A stretch of DNA of 64,000 nucleotides from an uncultured Clostridia bacterium (GTDB lineage: Bacteria; Bacillota; Clostridia; Christensenellales; Borkfalkiaceae): positions 1 through 64,000 of the forward strand of contig CASEDP010000002.1 in NCBI GenBank assembly GCA_949286835.1, given 5' to 3'. The stretch's first letter is position 1, and each line of letters begins with the position of its first letter. Position numbers and translations under genes: made by a program. The notes beneath the pieces are model-generated. The model ran no database searches. It was given only the letters and a program-made list of their open reading frames with translations, and was not told where the DNA came from. Positions 25,253 to 33,250 of this stretch are shown one piece after another.

Positions 25253-25275
25253 TCATTTTATGCACCGCATATACA
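25247..25275 (+). promoter_or_regulatory. Promoter of the DUF421 gene sharing its -35 box with fol
   Basis: The palindromic TTGCAA at 25247-25252 also reads as a plus-strand -35 box, 17 bases before TATACA at 25270-25275. Confidence 0.5.
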
Positions 25276-25317
25276 TTCGCCGCAAATATTTTGCGCGCGT
25301 ATGCGCATACTTATGTT

Positions 25318-25989
25318 ATGGCACTCATCTTCATAAGGACAGCGATAATATTCATCACCCTGCTCGCCGTGATGCGGCTTATGGGAAAGAGCCAGATTGG
25401 CGAAATGCAGCCCTTTGAATTTGTAATTACGCTGCTCATCGCCGAACTCGCCTGCATACCGATGGCGGACAGCTCCATTCCACTCCTGTACGGCGTCGTC
25501 TCCATACTCGCAATCTTCGTGCTGCACCAGATAGTGTGGCTGATAGACCTGTGGTTCAAGCCGATGAAAAAGGTGTTCTGCGGCAAGCCGTCGCTGGTCA
25601 TCACGCGGGAGGGCGTGGACGGATATCAGCTCCGCCAGAACAACCTGGACGTCACCGACCTCATAGAGAGTATGCGCTCGGCGGGGTATTTCAACCTGGA
25701 CGACGTCTACTACGGACTGTACGAGGCGAACGGCAGCTTTTCCGCCCTTGCCAAAGACGAACTGACGCACACCCTGCCCGTGGTGATTATTGACGGCGGC
25801 AAGGTTGACAAGAAGAATATGCACATCTGCGGAATGGACGAAAAATACCTTGCCGACTTTGTGCGGGCGCAGGGCACGAGGATAAAGAACGTGCTCGTAA
25901 TGACCGTAGACGGCAACGGCAGGGTGTACTTTCAGGAGAATAAAAAGGCGTATAAAATTTTACGCTGCGAGGTGACGGGCGGATGGTAA
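25318..25989 (+). CDS. DUF421 (YetF-like) membrane protein
   Basis: The protein has 223 residues. Three N-terminal TM helices contain the family motif LMGKSQIGEMQPFEFVITL near residue 22, followed by a cytoplasmic alpha/beta domain (KPSLVITREG, LRQNNLDVTDL). DUF421 proteins occur in spore membranes of Bacillus, but their biochemical role is not settled. I start at MALIFIRT, which aligns with family N-termini; no clear SD is visible there or at 25291. The stop overlaps the next gene by seven bases. Confidence 0.85.
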   Translation: MALIFIRTAIIFITLLAVMRLMGKSQIGEMQPFEFVITLLIAELACIPMADSSIPLLYGVVSILAIFVLHQIVWLIDLWFKPMKKVFCGKPSLVITREGVDGYQLRQNNLDVTDLIESMRSAGYFNLDDVYYGLYEANGSFSALAKDELTHTLPVVIIDGGKVDKKNMHICGMDEKYLADFVRAQGTRIKNVLVMTVDGNGRVYFQENKKAYKILRCEVTGGW

Positions 25990-26360
25990 AGTCGATAGTC
26001 TACACCCTTACGGCGCTCGCGCTGTGCATCGGCTTTTTTATCTGGACGCAGAGCTACCTGAACGGACAATTCACGCAGTTCGGCAAAGCCGTGCAGACGC
26101 TGTACGACAAGACCGAACAGGGCTTGTCCAACCGCGAGGACGCGTATGCCGTGAAGAGCCTGTGGGCGGACAAAAAACGCAAATTGCACATCTTCGTGCC
26201 GCACAACGACATCTCTTACGTCGACTGTTGGCTGGGCGAGGCGTGTTCGCTGATATATACGGAGAACTACGAGCTGGCGCTCGGCAAGCTTGAAGTTCTG
26301 AGGGATATCATAGAGAATATGCCGAACGCCTATTCGCTCTCCCTTGAAAACGTATTCTGA
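25983..26360 (+). CDS. DUF4363 family protein
   Basis: The protein has 125 residues with one N-terminal TM helix (about 5-22) and a helical rest. It matches the DUF4363 type that accompanies DUF421 genes in Clostridia. The overlap suggests the two are co-translated. The function is unknown. Confidence 0.75.
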   Translation: MVKSIVYTLTALALCIGFFIWTQSYLNGQFTQFGKAVQTLYDKTEQGLSNREDAYAVKSLWADKKRKLHIFVPHNDISYVDCWLGEACSLIYTENYELALGKLEVLRDIIENMPNAYSLSLENVF

Positions 26361-26401
26361 CCGACGGCACGCATTGCGGGCGCGGAAACCAATAAACCGC
26401 T

Positions 26402-26452
26402 AAAAGGCGGGCTTAATTTGCTTCAATTTTGCGCATTGACCCGCGCCTTTTT
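26402..26452 (+). terminator. Terminator of the DUF421/DUF4363 pair
   Basis: AAAAGGCGGG pairs with CCCGCGCCTTTT, with a short bulge, and five T's end the stem. Confidence 0.6.
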
Positions 26453-26480
26453 CAAGCCCTGATCTGCGCCGAAAATTTGC

Positions 26481-26511
26481 AATTGCCCGCGCAATATGCG
26501 CGATTTAACGC
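26481..26511. repeat. Dispersed intergenic repeat, copy A
   Basis: It carries AATTGCCC, then CGCGCA-ATA-TGCGCG as a perfect inner dyad, then TTTAACGC. It ends at the last base of the ylmC stop codon. Related copies are at 39654, 39711, 39793 and 51557. Confidence 0.65.
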
Positions 26512-26843
26512 TATTCGTACTCGCCGAAATCGCGGCGTCTGTCGGGTGCGCAGCAGTCGGGAACCCTCTCCTCGCGGCAGCGCTCCCTCTTCTTGTCGGG
26601 CGGGCAGTCGCGCTTAGGCTCGCAGCGGACGAGCACGACGTCCTCGCCTATCCGCGATACGTCGGAAACGGGTATGAACATATCCGAGCGGGTAAGTCTG
26701 AACCCCTTGCAGCCGGTGACGTAGAAGCCCTTTACCCTGTTTTCGGGGAAGGTGAACGCGATGTCGAACACCCTGCCCAGATTTTTACCGTCGCTGAGCG
26801 AGATGACGTCCATCTTGCGCAGTTTGCTAAACAAAAACTCCAT
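26511..26843 (-). CDS. ylmC: PRC-barrel protein, YlmC/YmxH family
   Basis: The protein has 110 residues. The first 80 form a PRC barrel of the sporulation-linked YlmC/YmxH family (LRKMDVISLSDGKNLGRVFD). The rest is an unusual charged tail rich in Cys, Arg and Glu (DCPPDKKRERCREE, then DCCAPD). The ATG at 26843 has no SD and is preceded by a hairpin. An upstream start at 26885 would lie within that hairpin. Confidence 0.75.
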   Translation of the reverse strand: MEFLFSKLRKMDVISLSDGKNLGRVFDIAFTFPENRVKGFYVTGCKGFRLTRSDMFIPVSDVSRIGEDVVLVRCEPKRDCPPDKKRERCREERVPDCCAPDRRRDFGEYE

Positions 26844-26855
26844 ATAAATATATAT

Positions 26856-26883
26856 GCGGCGCACAGTAAAATCTGTGCGCCGC
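26856..26883 (-). terminator. Hairpin between the CvpA gene and ylmC
   Basis: GCGGCGCACAG and CTGTGCGCCGC form a perfect 11-bp stem. On the minus strand it is followed by ATATATATTTAT and then the ylmC ATG. It may terminate or reduce readthrough into ylmC. Confidence 0.6.
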
Positions 26884-26906
26884 ACCTGTGGTTTGCAATA
26901 ATATTT

Positions 26907-27509
26907 TTATGCGAGCGAGGGAATTAGTACGCCGCCGAAGTTCTGAGCAGCCTCGCCGAGTTTTTCAAACAGCGCGTTGAGAGGGTTGTTGTCATATACC
27001 CATTCGAGTCGGAAAGTGCCCGTTATGTTCTGCCTGAAGTTTTCCGCAGTTTCGCCGCCGATTGCGTGGACTATCTGGAACACGATTAGCGTGAGTGCGC
27101 ATACCGCCGCCAACATAAACACGAGACCGAAGAACTTGTTTATAGCCTTCATAAGAGGATTGTCTATCTCGACAATGCCCTTGATTATGTTGACTATTAT
27201 AATCCTTATTATCTGCGCGACGATGAAGATTGCCGCATAGAGAATAATCTTTTCGATGCCGATATCCATAAGGAAGTCGACAAAGCCGTTGTCCGCCTCC
27301 ACCATCACGGCGTGCAGTTTGCCCATAAGCTCCTTTACGAAATCCCAGCTTGAGACTATTCCCGTGAAGAAGTAGACGACTACAATCGAAATTATGAACC
27401 CGACGATGCCGCCGGTGAAGAATTTAAGTAATTTTCCGAACCCGAAAAACATACCGAGGATTGCGGATACCGCAAGGACCGCGAGTACTATCCAGTCGAT
27501 AGTGAGCAT
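26907..27509 (-). CDS. CvpA-like membrane protein
   Basis: The protein has 200 residues with about four TM segments (near 5-25, 30-52, 88-112 and 130-150). The pattern resembles the CvpA family (colicin V production/stress-linked). The SD is GAGGAGG, 12 bases before the ATG. No other genes are co-directed upstream, so it begins its own unit. A weak promoter is possible near 27640. Confidence 0.65.
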   Translation of the reverse strand: MLTIDWIVLAVLAVSAILGMFFGFGKLLKFFTGGIVGFIISIVVVYFFTGIVSSWDFVKELMGKLHAVMVEADNGFVDFLMDIGIEKIILYAAIFIVAQIIRIIIVNIIKGIVEIDNPLMKAINKFFGLVFMLAAVCALTLIVFQIVHAIGGETAENFRQNITGTFRLEWVYDNNPLNALFEKLGEAAQNFGGVLIPSLA

Positions 27510-27843
27510 TGTTTTATGTTCCTCCTCTTTGCATTATATCATATTTCCGCACTAAATTCAAGCGCGGCGCAAACATTTTGCCGAGCCGACCTGCGGGCGG
27601 CAAATGTATTCGAGCATATCGCTTTACACGTTTTAGTTTAATATAACCGCGGGCGTCAAGTCAACAAAAATCGGACCGATTTGAATTTTTCCAACTTTTT
27701 ACGGGCATAAACCAAAGCGCCTGCTCGCCGCAGATTTCCTGCCGACCTTGTGCGAGCTGCCCTGCAATTATCGTCAGATTTTATATCTCTTATACCCCGA
27801 AAAGGGCAGTTTAATCGCAATGTAAATCAAAATGGACATATAC
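27510..27843. other. Gene-free stretch
   Basis: It separates the divergent CvpA and small-peptide genes. Apart from possible promoter sequences for the CvpA gene near 27630-27665, I see no coding, RNA or repeat signal. Confidence 0.4.
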
Positions 27844-27873
27844 TTGACAATTTTATGCTGAATATGGTAAAAT
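27844..27873 (+). promoter_or_regulatory. Promoter of the 46-residue peptide gene
   Basis: TTGACA and TAAAAT are 18 bases apart, about 70 bases before the start codon. Confidence 0.75.
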
Positions 27874-27942
27874 TATCTACACTGAAATATGTTTTTCGGA
27901 ACATAAAATTTTACAGGAAACAGACGGCAAGGGTGAAAGCTG

Positions 27943-28083
27943 ATGAAGAAGAAAAGAATTCCTGCATTACTCATACTTGCGGCGGCGCTGATGTGCGCCG
28001 TCGGCGCGTCTGCCTGGGAAATTGAAGGCAGCGACAGCGACAGCGTTATCGTCCCCTGCATTGCCACAGTGTCCGCTGAATAA
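27943..28083 (+). CDS. Small secreted peptide, 46 residues
   Basis: The short frame begins MKKKRIPALLILAAALM and has a clear signal peptide: a positive start, a hydrophobic core, and an AVGASA cleavage region near residue 24. The mature part would be about 22 residues, acidic, with one Cys (EGSDSDS, then VPCIATVSAE). Support comes from AAGGGTG seven bases before the ATG, a strong promoter and a strong terminator, all in order. I recognise no family. It could be a signalling peptide or a small envelope protein. Confidence 0.65.
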   Translation: MKKKRIPALLILAAALMCAVGASAWEIEGSDSDSVIVPCIATVSAE

Positions 28084-28196
28084 ATGTGCCCATACCGCCG
28101 CTTTCGACCGCGGGGCAATATAATCTCACGGCGCGCAGGGCGGTGAGTGGTCTGAATACAACTTAACTATTATTTTCGCAAAACTCATATGAAAGA

Positions 28197-28239
28197 GCGG
28201 CACGCCCGAAGACTTCGGGCGTGCCGCTTTCATTTTTTT
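28197..28239. terminator. Bidirectional terminator between the peptide gene and the lipoprotein
   Basis: A 14-bp perfect stem (28197-28210 with 28214-28227) has a 3-base loop. Seven T's follow on the plus strand and a shorter T/C run on the minus strand. Confidence 0.85.
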
Positions 28240-28263
28240 ACCGCTTAGGCTCTATTCAATTTT

Positions 28264-29361
28264 TCAGCCGACGGGGACAAAATTTGCATACAGCGTCATA
28301 TCCGAAAGCACATAGGTAAGGTTGTCGAACTTGCCGTCGTTGACTGTGGGCGTCGGCGAAGTGTACCAGCCGACGAACTCATACCCCTCCTTTTCGGGCA
28401 GGGGAAGGGATATGCCCGCGGAATAGAAGTTTACGCCGTGGGAGAGCGTCTGCGTACAATAGGTTACGCCGTCCGCAACGAAGCGCACGCTGTGCCTCGC
28501 CTTGCTGTAATCCGAAAAGTCAAAGAGCAAACTCCACCCGCCCTCTGCAGATTTTACGTATATCTTTGCCGCCGAACTGTCGGTATAGTAGTCGCCGACG
28601 TTGCCTAGCGAGGGCGAAGGTTCGCCGCTGCCAGTGTGCCAGCGGTTGACTTTTGGTATTGTCAGGCTCTGGCTGGTGCCGTCGGTAAAACTTATTTCGA
28701 GATATACGTTGTCGGGGTCTATCGCCGTGAGCGCGCTGTCGACGGATATATTCTCTATGCCCGCGCCGTCCTCTCCCGCCTTCCCTCCGGCAACTGTAAA
28801 GGAGCTCTTTTCGCCGTCGTCATATTCGATACAGACCGTCGTTTCGCCCGTTTCGGGGTCTGTCGAAGAGGTTATTCGGGTTATGCGGGAACCGTCCTCC
28901 CCGTCCTTTCCGTCCTCGCCCGCAGGCAGCGTAATGACATAGGGGTCGAGACTGTCATCCGAAAAGTTTATGGTCAAAGTCGTGTCGCCGCTGTCGGCGT
29001 CGACGGAGGAAGAGACGCCGCTTATGAATGTGCCGAAGGGCAATGAAAACACGCTGTCCTCCCTGCCGTCGGTATATTCTATGGTAATCTGTGTGGCGCC
29101 GCCGTTTTCGTCAGGCTTGCTCGTTATGTCGGCAATTCCGGCACCGTCCTTGCCGTCGCTGCCGTCGGGTATTCTGAACATCGTGGGAGCGACGGACGGG
29201 TCGGAATAGATTATGGTCACCTCCGTATAGCCGTCATCCGTGCGCGAGCAGGAAATGCTCTCCACCGAAAGTCCGTTCTGCGCGACGCAGCCGCAGAGCG
29301 GAACGGCGATGACCGCAGCCGAGAGCGCCGCTCCCGCCAAAAATGCGGAAAACCTCTTCAT
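28264..29361 (-). CDS. Lipoprotein with Gly-Lys-Asp-Gly loops and a C-terminal InlB-like repeat
   Basis: The protein has 365 residues. A signal peptide ends in the lipobox VPLCGC, so Cys-24 would be lipidated. About four repeats of some 60 residues follow, each a beta-rich unit with an I-x-Y/F-x-DG core and collagen-like GKDG/GEDG loops. The C-terminus (GYEFVGWYT, then LYANF) resembles the Listeria-Bacteroides (InlB B) repeat. It is the last gene of the SipW/AAA+ operon and overlaps the previous stop as ATGA, with a strong SD (AAGGAGGG). It is probably a surface adhesin or anchor for the exported proteins of this operon. Confidence 0.75.
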   Translation of the reverse strand: MKRFSAFLAGAALSAAVIAVPLCGCVAQNGLSVESISCSRTDDGYTEVTIIYSDPSVAPTMFRIPDGSDGKDGAGIADITSKPDENGGATQITIEYTDGREDSVFSLPFGTFISGVSSSVDADSGDTTLTINFSDDSLDPYVITLPAGEDGKDGEDGSRITRITSSTDPETGETTVCIEYDDGEKSSFTVAGGKAGEDGAGIENISVDSALTAIDPDNVYLEISFTDGTSQSLTIPKVNRWHTGSGEPSPSLGNVGDYYTDSSAAKIYVKSAEGGWSLLFDFSDYSKARHSVRFVADGVTYCTQTLSHGVNFYSAGISLPLPEKEGYEFVGWYTSPTPTVNDGKFDNLTYVLSDMTLYANFVPVG

Positions 29362-30668
29362 CTGTCACCCTCCTTATAGGTTACACCCCGTCCGACCAGC
29401 CACATCGTCCCCTTGCCCAGGGCGTATTCCGTGCCGCAGTCGGCGCATACATACAGCCCGTCTGCGCACCTTACAGACCTGCCGCCGCAGGACGGGCAAA
29501 TTCTTGAATAGACCGCGCCGTCCGCCGCTATCAGCGCCGTTCTCTCCGCTATGTAGCGCGAAACAAGCTCGCCGAAGTCGCGGAACCATTCGGTGCGGCG
29601 GCTCTCCCCGCAGATTTCGGCATATCCGCGCGGCGAGACGAGTGCATAGCGTTGCGGCAAACTCCTGCCGCCCGCCGCGCTCTCCGAACACACATTTTCG
29701 CAGAAGAACACCCTCTCGGTCACGGGATTGAAGGGCGAACGCGCAAAGGCGCGGCAAAAGAAAACAATGTCAGCGCAACCTTCGGCATAGTCGACCTTTA
29801 AGCCGACGGAGAACTTTTCGCCTTCAAACCGGACGGGCGAAGAGAACGCCGAAAATATGCCGAACTCCCCGCCGCTGCGCCGACCTTCGGCGCCGAAACC
29901 GAGCGAGAGCAGCCTTGACGAAAACAGCGCCGAAAAGCAGGCGGCAATCTGCGGGTAAATCTGCGATTGGTCGGCACATATTTGCCGACGAACGCTGTAT
30001 CTGTAACATTTTTTATATCGCGGTTCGTCGAGAAGAACGTTGGTCGGGGAGGGCAATTCAAACTCCTTGAGGCGCGGCGAAAGGCGCAGAAAGAATTGGC
30101 TCTGCATCAGCCTTGCCGCCCTTGAACATACGCCGTCGAGCAGTGCGAATGCACGCCCGAAGAGCGGTGAATTTCCGCCGACCGCGCCGCCGCAATCGAG
30201 CCTCTTTGCCGCCGAGGAATAAATTTCGCGGTATTCGCTGAGCTGAGAGCGGATATCGCAAACGAGGCGGGCAACAAAATAATTTTCGGCGTTTTCAAAG
30301 TCGTCGACAAGGCGCGAAGAGCGGACATATTCGGGCGACATCCCGCCGCGCTTTCTGCGCCACAGCCTGCCGTCCGATACGGTCAGCGCAAAGTCGCGCG
30401 GGGAAAGAGGGCGCGCGCAGGACGCAAGGACAATCTCTTCCTCTCGCCGTACTTCGACATATGGGTCAGAAACTATTTCCGAAACGGCTGCGAGCACTTC
30501 CTCCGCTCCGTCGAAAAAGGCAATATCAGCCGACAGCGGCAGCGTACAGATTTTGCCCGCACGCAGTGCAACTTTTGTGGCGTACTCCCCTTCGTCCGCG
30601 CAGGTCGAGGCGATTTGCGCGAGCTCTTTCAAAGCCCGCGATATCTGCTCAAACAGCTCCTTTGTCAC
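29358..30668 (-). CDS. Zinc-ribbon protein next to McrB-like AAA+ (possible McrC/DUF2357 relative)
   Basis: The protein has 436 residues, no signal peptide and no TM helix. The C-terminus carries a zinc ribbon (CPSCGGRSV, then CADCGTEY). The middle has PTNVLLDEPRYKKCYRYSVRR, followed by helical sequence, which recalls DUF2357 regions of McrC-type partners. I see no PD-(D/E)XK nuclease motif. It starts at GTG 30668, two bases after the AAA+ stop, with GGGAG upstream. I infer that it is an adaptor or activator of the membrane AAA+ protein. The family call is tentative and Arg/Ser-rich stretches blur it. Confidence 0.55.
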   Translation of the reverse strand: MTKELFEQISRALKELAQIASTCADEGEYATKVALRAGKICTLPLSADIAFFDGAEEVLAAVSEIVSDPYVEVRREEEIVLASCARPLSPRDFALTVSDGRLWRRKRGGMSPEYVRSSRLVDDFENAENYFVARLVCDIRSQLSEYREIYSSAAKRLDCGGAVGGNSPLFGRAFALLDGVCSRAARLMQSQFFLRLSPRLKEFELPSPTNVLLDEPRYKKCYRYSVRRQICADQSQIYPQIAACFSALFSSRLLSLGFGAEGRRSGGEFGIFSAFSSPVRFEGEKFSVGLKVDYAEGCADIVFFCRAFARSPFNPVTERVFFCENVCSESAAGGRSLPQRYALVSPRGYAEICGESRRTEWFRDFGELVSRYIAERTALIAADGAVYSRICPSCGGRSVRCADGLYVCADCGTEYALGKGTMWLVGRGVTYKEGDR

Positions 30669-30670
30669 CG

Positions 30671-32437
30671 TCAAAGCTCCCTGGCAAGGCGGTCGATTTC
30701 CCCCTCGCACCGACGGAGAACGCCTCCGCCGTACAGACGGGCAATGAGTTTGCGCAGGTTTCTTAGCGACGCGTCGAAGTGACTGCCGAACCTACCCGCA
30801 AGCTTTACCGCCAGCTTTTGGGAGAGCACGAGGTCGACAAGCGAATTCACCTCGCCGCCGCAGGCGACAAACGCGGGCACCAGCCTTTCGAGACGGTTTG
30901 CAATTCTGTTGCCGAAAGCGACGCCGAAATTTTCATAGAGGAAGTCGCACACTTCAGACAGTTTTGCGCGGTCGGCGTCTGTGAACGCGGCGGCATACTC
31001 TCTCTCCGCCTCCGCAAACATCCTGAAGAGCGCCGAACAGCCGAGCTTTAAGGGCTGTCCGTCCTCTGCGGCGAAGGGCGCGTTGCGCCTTTCAAAGTTG
31101 ATTGTCACCGCGCGGTCGTACACCTTGTCTGATATGGCAAAGGTGGAGCCGTCCTTGTTTGCCGTGCCGACGAAGATGCAGTTGCGGGGTATGGCAAGAC
31201 AGCCGCCGACGAGTTTTTCGGGAGGAACAAAGCCGAGCGGCGGCTGAATAATTCTTATTTTCTGCTCATCTTCGGGATATTCGAGCACCGACAGAAAATC
31301 GGCGAAGTAGTACTCCACGCGGGAGATGTTGAGCTCGTCGAGCACAAAGACATATATGCGCTCGCTGTCATAGTTTGCCTCGTACAGCGCGGCGAGAAAG
31401 TCGGTCTGATTGTATGTACCCGTAAAGTCGTTGACATAGCCGAGTATGTCCGACCTGTCCCTCCACGTGGACTGCACGGCGACGAACACCGACCTGCCGC
31501 CGACATATTCGGCAAAATACCTGGGCAGCGACGACTTGCCCGTGCCGCTAAGCCCCTCCAGCAGAATGATTTCGGAACAGCACAGCGCGCTTATGAACAG
31601 GCGTATGACGTCCTCCTCGTAGTAAAGTCCGCGGCGTGAGGCGAGAAAGTTCCTGAAGCCGCGGCAGAGATATGAAGGTGAGACGTCCGCGCCTTCCGAA
31701 AAGAGAGCGCCGCAGCGCAAGTCAATGCCGTCGTCATCTGAAATATACCCTTCATCGCCCAGATTGGCATAAGCCCTGTCTATCTCGCAGAGCGCGGGGA
31801 AGAGTTTTTCCATGCTCGGCGGGGCGCTTGCCTCGCCGCCAAAGACATCCGAAACAGTGCCGCAATTACATTTTCCCGCCGTATCTCCGCCCTTTGCAAG
31901 CGCGGTTATAAGAAGATATACAAAGAACACCGCAAGACAGAAAACCGCATAGATTATGAGCGACATCGCAAGACATTCGGCGAGAAAGATATACCGCACC
32001 CTGACGAGCTCGCCCGAAGACGAGGGCAGGACGAACGACAGCCCGAGCGAGAGAATGAGACACATAACGACGGTAAAGGCGTATATCGCCGTCTGTCTGC
32101 CGGACAGCGGGTCTTTGCCGCACGCGACGGCGGAGCGTACCTCGCAGACGACTGCAAAGACGCAAACCGTAAAGTAAATTGCGCACAGCAGCACGGTTAT
32201 CATTCCGCCAATGCCCGCGCAAACCTGCGGGAAGCCCATTCCCCACGCAAGTTCGGCAACGGCGTTATTTCTGAACGCAGTGACGGGGTTGGCAAGATAT
32301 GTCTGCCCGTCCGCCGCCCTGACCTCCTCCGTGAGGTTGAGGAGCACCGCCACCGCCGCAAGCGTGACCGAATAAAGCCCCGCAAGCGACAAAACTATCC
32401 TGTTTTTGGGCGTAAACCGCCTGTCAGCCTCTGTCAT
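30671..32437 (-). CDS. Membrane-anchored McrB-like AAA+ NTPase
   Basis: The protein has 588 residues. Four TM helices (about 14-34, 74-100, 116-137 and 149-178) precede an acidic linker and an AAA+ domain. The AAA+ domain has Walker A EGLSGTGKSSLP near 295, Walker B YVFVLDELNISRVE near 364, and a sensor segment IFVGTANKDGS followed by an Arg in KVYDRA. The LDELN and GTANKDGS forms are McrB-like rather than ClpB- or FtsH-like. No restriction domain is fused. The ATG at 32437 has GAGAGG upstream and lies 14 bases inside the signal peptidase gene. A TTG at 32458 is the longer alternative. An McrB-type motor fixed in the membrane is unusual. Confidence 0.8.
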   Translation of the reverse strand: MTEADRRFTPKNRIVLSLAGLYSVTLAAVAVLLNLTEEVRAADGQTYLANPVTAFRNNAVAELAWGMGFPQVCAGIGGMITVLLCAIYFTVCVFAVVCEVRSAVACGKDPLSGRQTAIYAFTVVMCLILSLGLSFVLPSSSGELVRVRYIFLAECLAMSLIIYAVFCLAVFFVYLLITALAKGGDTAGKCNCGTVSDVFGGEASAPPSMEKLFPALCEIDRAYANLGDEGYISDDDGIDLRCGALFSEGADVSPSYLCRGFRNFLASRRGLYYEEDVIRLFISALCCSEIILLEGLSGTGKSSLPRYFAEYVGGRSVFVAVQSTWRDRSDILGYVNDFTGTYNQTDFLAALYEANYDSERIYVFVLDELNISRVEYYFADFLSVLEYPEDEQKIRIIQPPLGFVPPEKLVGGCLAIPRNCIFVGTANKDGSTFAISDKVYDRAVTINFERRNAPFAAEDGQPLKLGCSALFRMFAEAEREYAAAFTDADRAKLSEVCDFLYENFGVAFGNRIANRLERLVPAFVACGGEVNSLVDLVLSQKLAVKLAGRFGSHFDASLRNLRKLIARLYGGGVLRRCEGEIDRLAREL

Positions 32438-33218
32438 TTTCCTCTCCCGCGGGCGCAATCGCTTTGAGGCGCGCCGCCCTGCACTGTTCTATGCGGCGGA
32501 AAGTCCCGTCCCATATCAATATCAGTATTACAAGCCCTGCGACGGTTATCAGACCCGCGCCGGACTGAATGAAGAGCACGACTGCGCCAAGATATTCGAC
32601 GTGGTCGCCGCTGTATTTGCCCAGAACGTCCGAAAAAGCGGGGCGGTAATCGTCGTTTAAACCGTTAGCGTCGCCGCGCATCGTATAGCGCACCCCGTCG
32701 CCGTCGCCATCTATCGCAACGACGCGGTGAATTATAGTAAGTCCGTCGTCATTTTTATATGCGAGAATGTCGTAGAGCTCTATCTCGCACGGGGCGTCGA
32801 CCCTGTCGAGTACGATAATGGAATACTGCCCGAACCCCTCCTCGCTCCAGCTATCGGCGAGGCGGGAGTTTGCGGGATTTATGACGCTCATAGAGCCTGT
32901 GGCTACCGCCATTATGCCCTTGCGTGCGACAAGCCTGCCGCCGTTTATTCGGGTGATGACCAACAGAACGATAAGCGGCACGAAAATTATGACGAGCAGC
33001 CAGAACGCCGCCGTCTTTATGCGTGACCATATTCTGCCCGCCGCCGCGCGGGAATGATCCCTCTTTGCTCCCTCTTTGAGTTCCGCATCCCTTTCGCCGC
33101 CTTCGATTGCCCGTCGTTCGCGCCGCCCGTACATTCGCAGAAACAGTGCGAAAGAGACGACCACCATACCTACGCCGACAAGGGCGAAGAGCGCGGCGAC
33201 TATCTCATACCAATACAT
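32424..33218 (-). CDS. sipW: ER-type signal peptidase I, SipW-like
   Basis: The protein has 264 residues with TM helices near 5-28 and 70-90 and a C-terminal one near 215-235. The catalytic Ser-109 is in ATGSMSV, and the second conserved motif has His-164 (TIIHRVV) in place of the bacterial Lys. That makes it the Ser-His, SipW/eukaryotic-ER type. SipW in Bacillus processes TasA and TapA of the biofilm matrix. Here the two upstream genes encode likely substrates, and the AAA+ gene overlaps its end. A charged loop of about 35 residues follows the first TM helix. Confidence 0.9.
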   Translation of the reverse strand: MYWYEIVAALFALVGVGMVVVSFALFLRMYGRRERRAIEGGERDAELKEGAKRDHSRAAAGRIWSRIKTAAFWLLVIIFVPLIVLLVITRINGGRLVARKGIMAVATGSMSVINPANSRLADSWSEEGFGQYSIIVLDRVDAPCEIELYDILAYKNDDGLTIIHRVVAIDGDGDGVRYTMRGDANGLNDDYRPAFSDVLGKYSGDHVEYLGAVVLFIQSGAGLITVAGLVILILIWDGTFRRIEQCRAARLKAIAPAGEENDRG

Positions 33219-33250
33219 ATAGTTTTATTCTTCCCGTCGGGCAGCCGCAT

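Noticed and set aside
30671-32437. An McrBC-type restriction system
   Set aside because: No nuclease or methyl-DNA-binding domain is visible, the AAA+ protein has four TM helices, and the neighbours are secretion genes.
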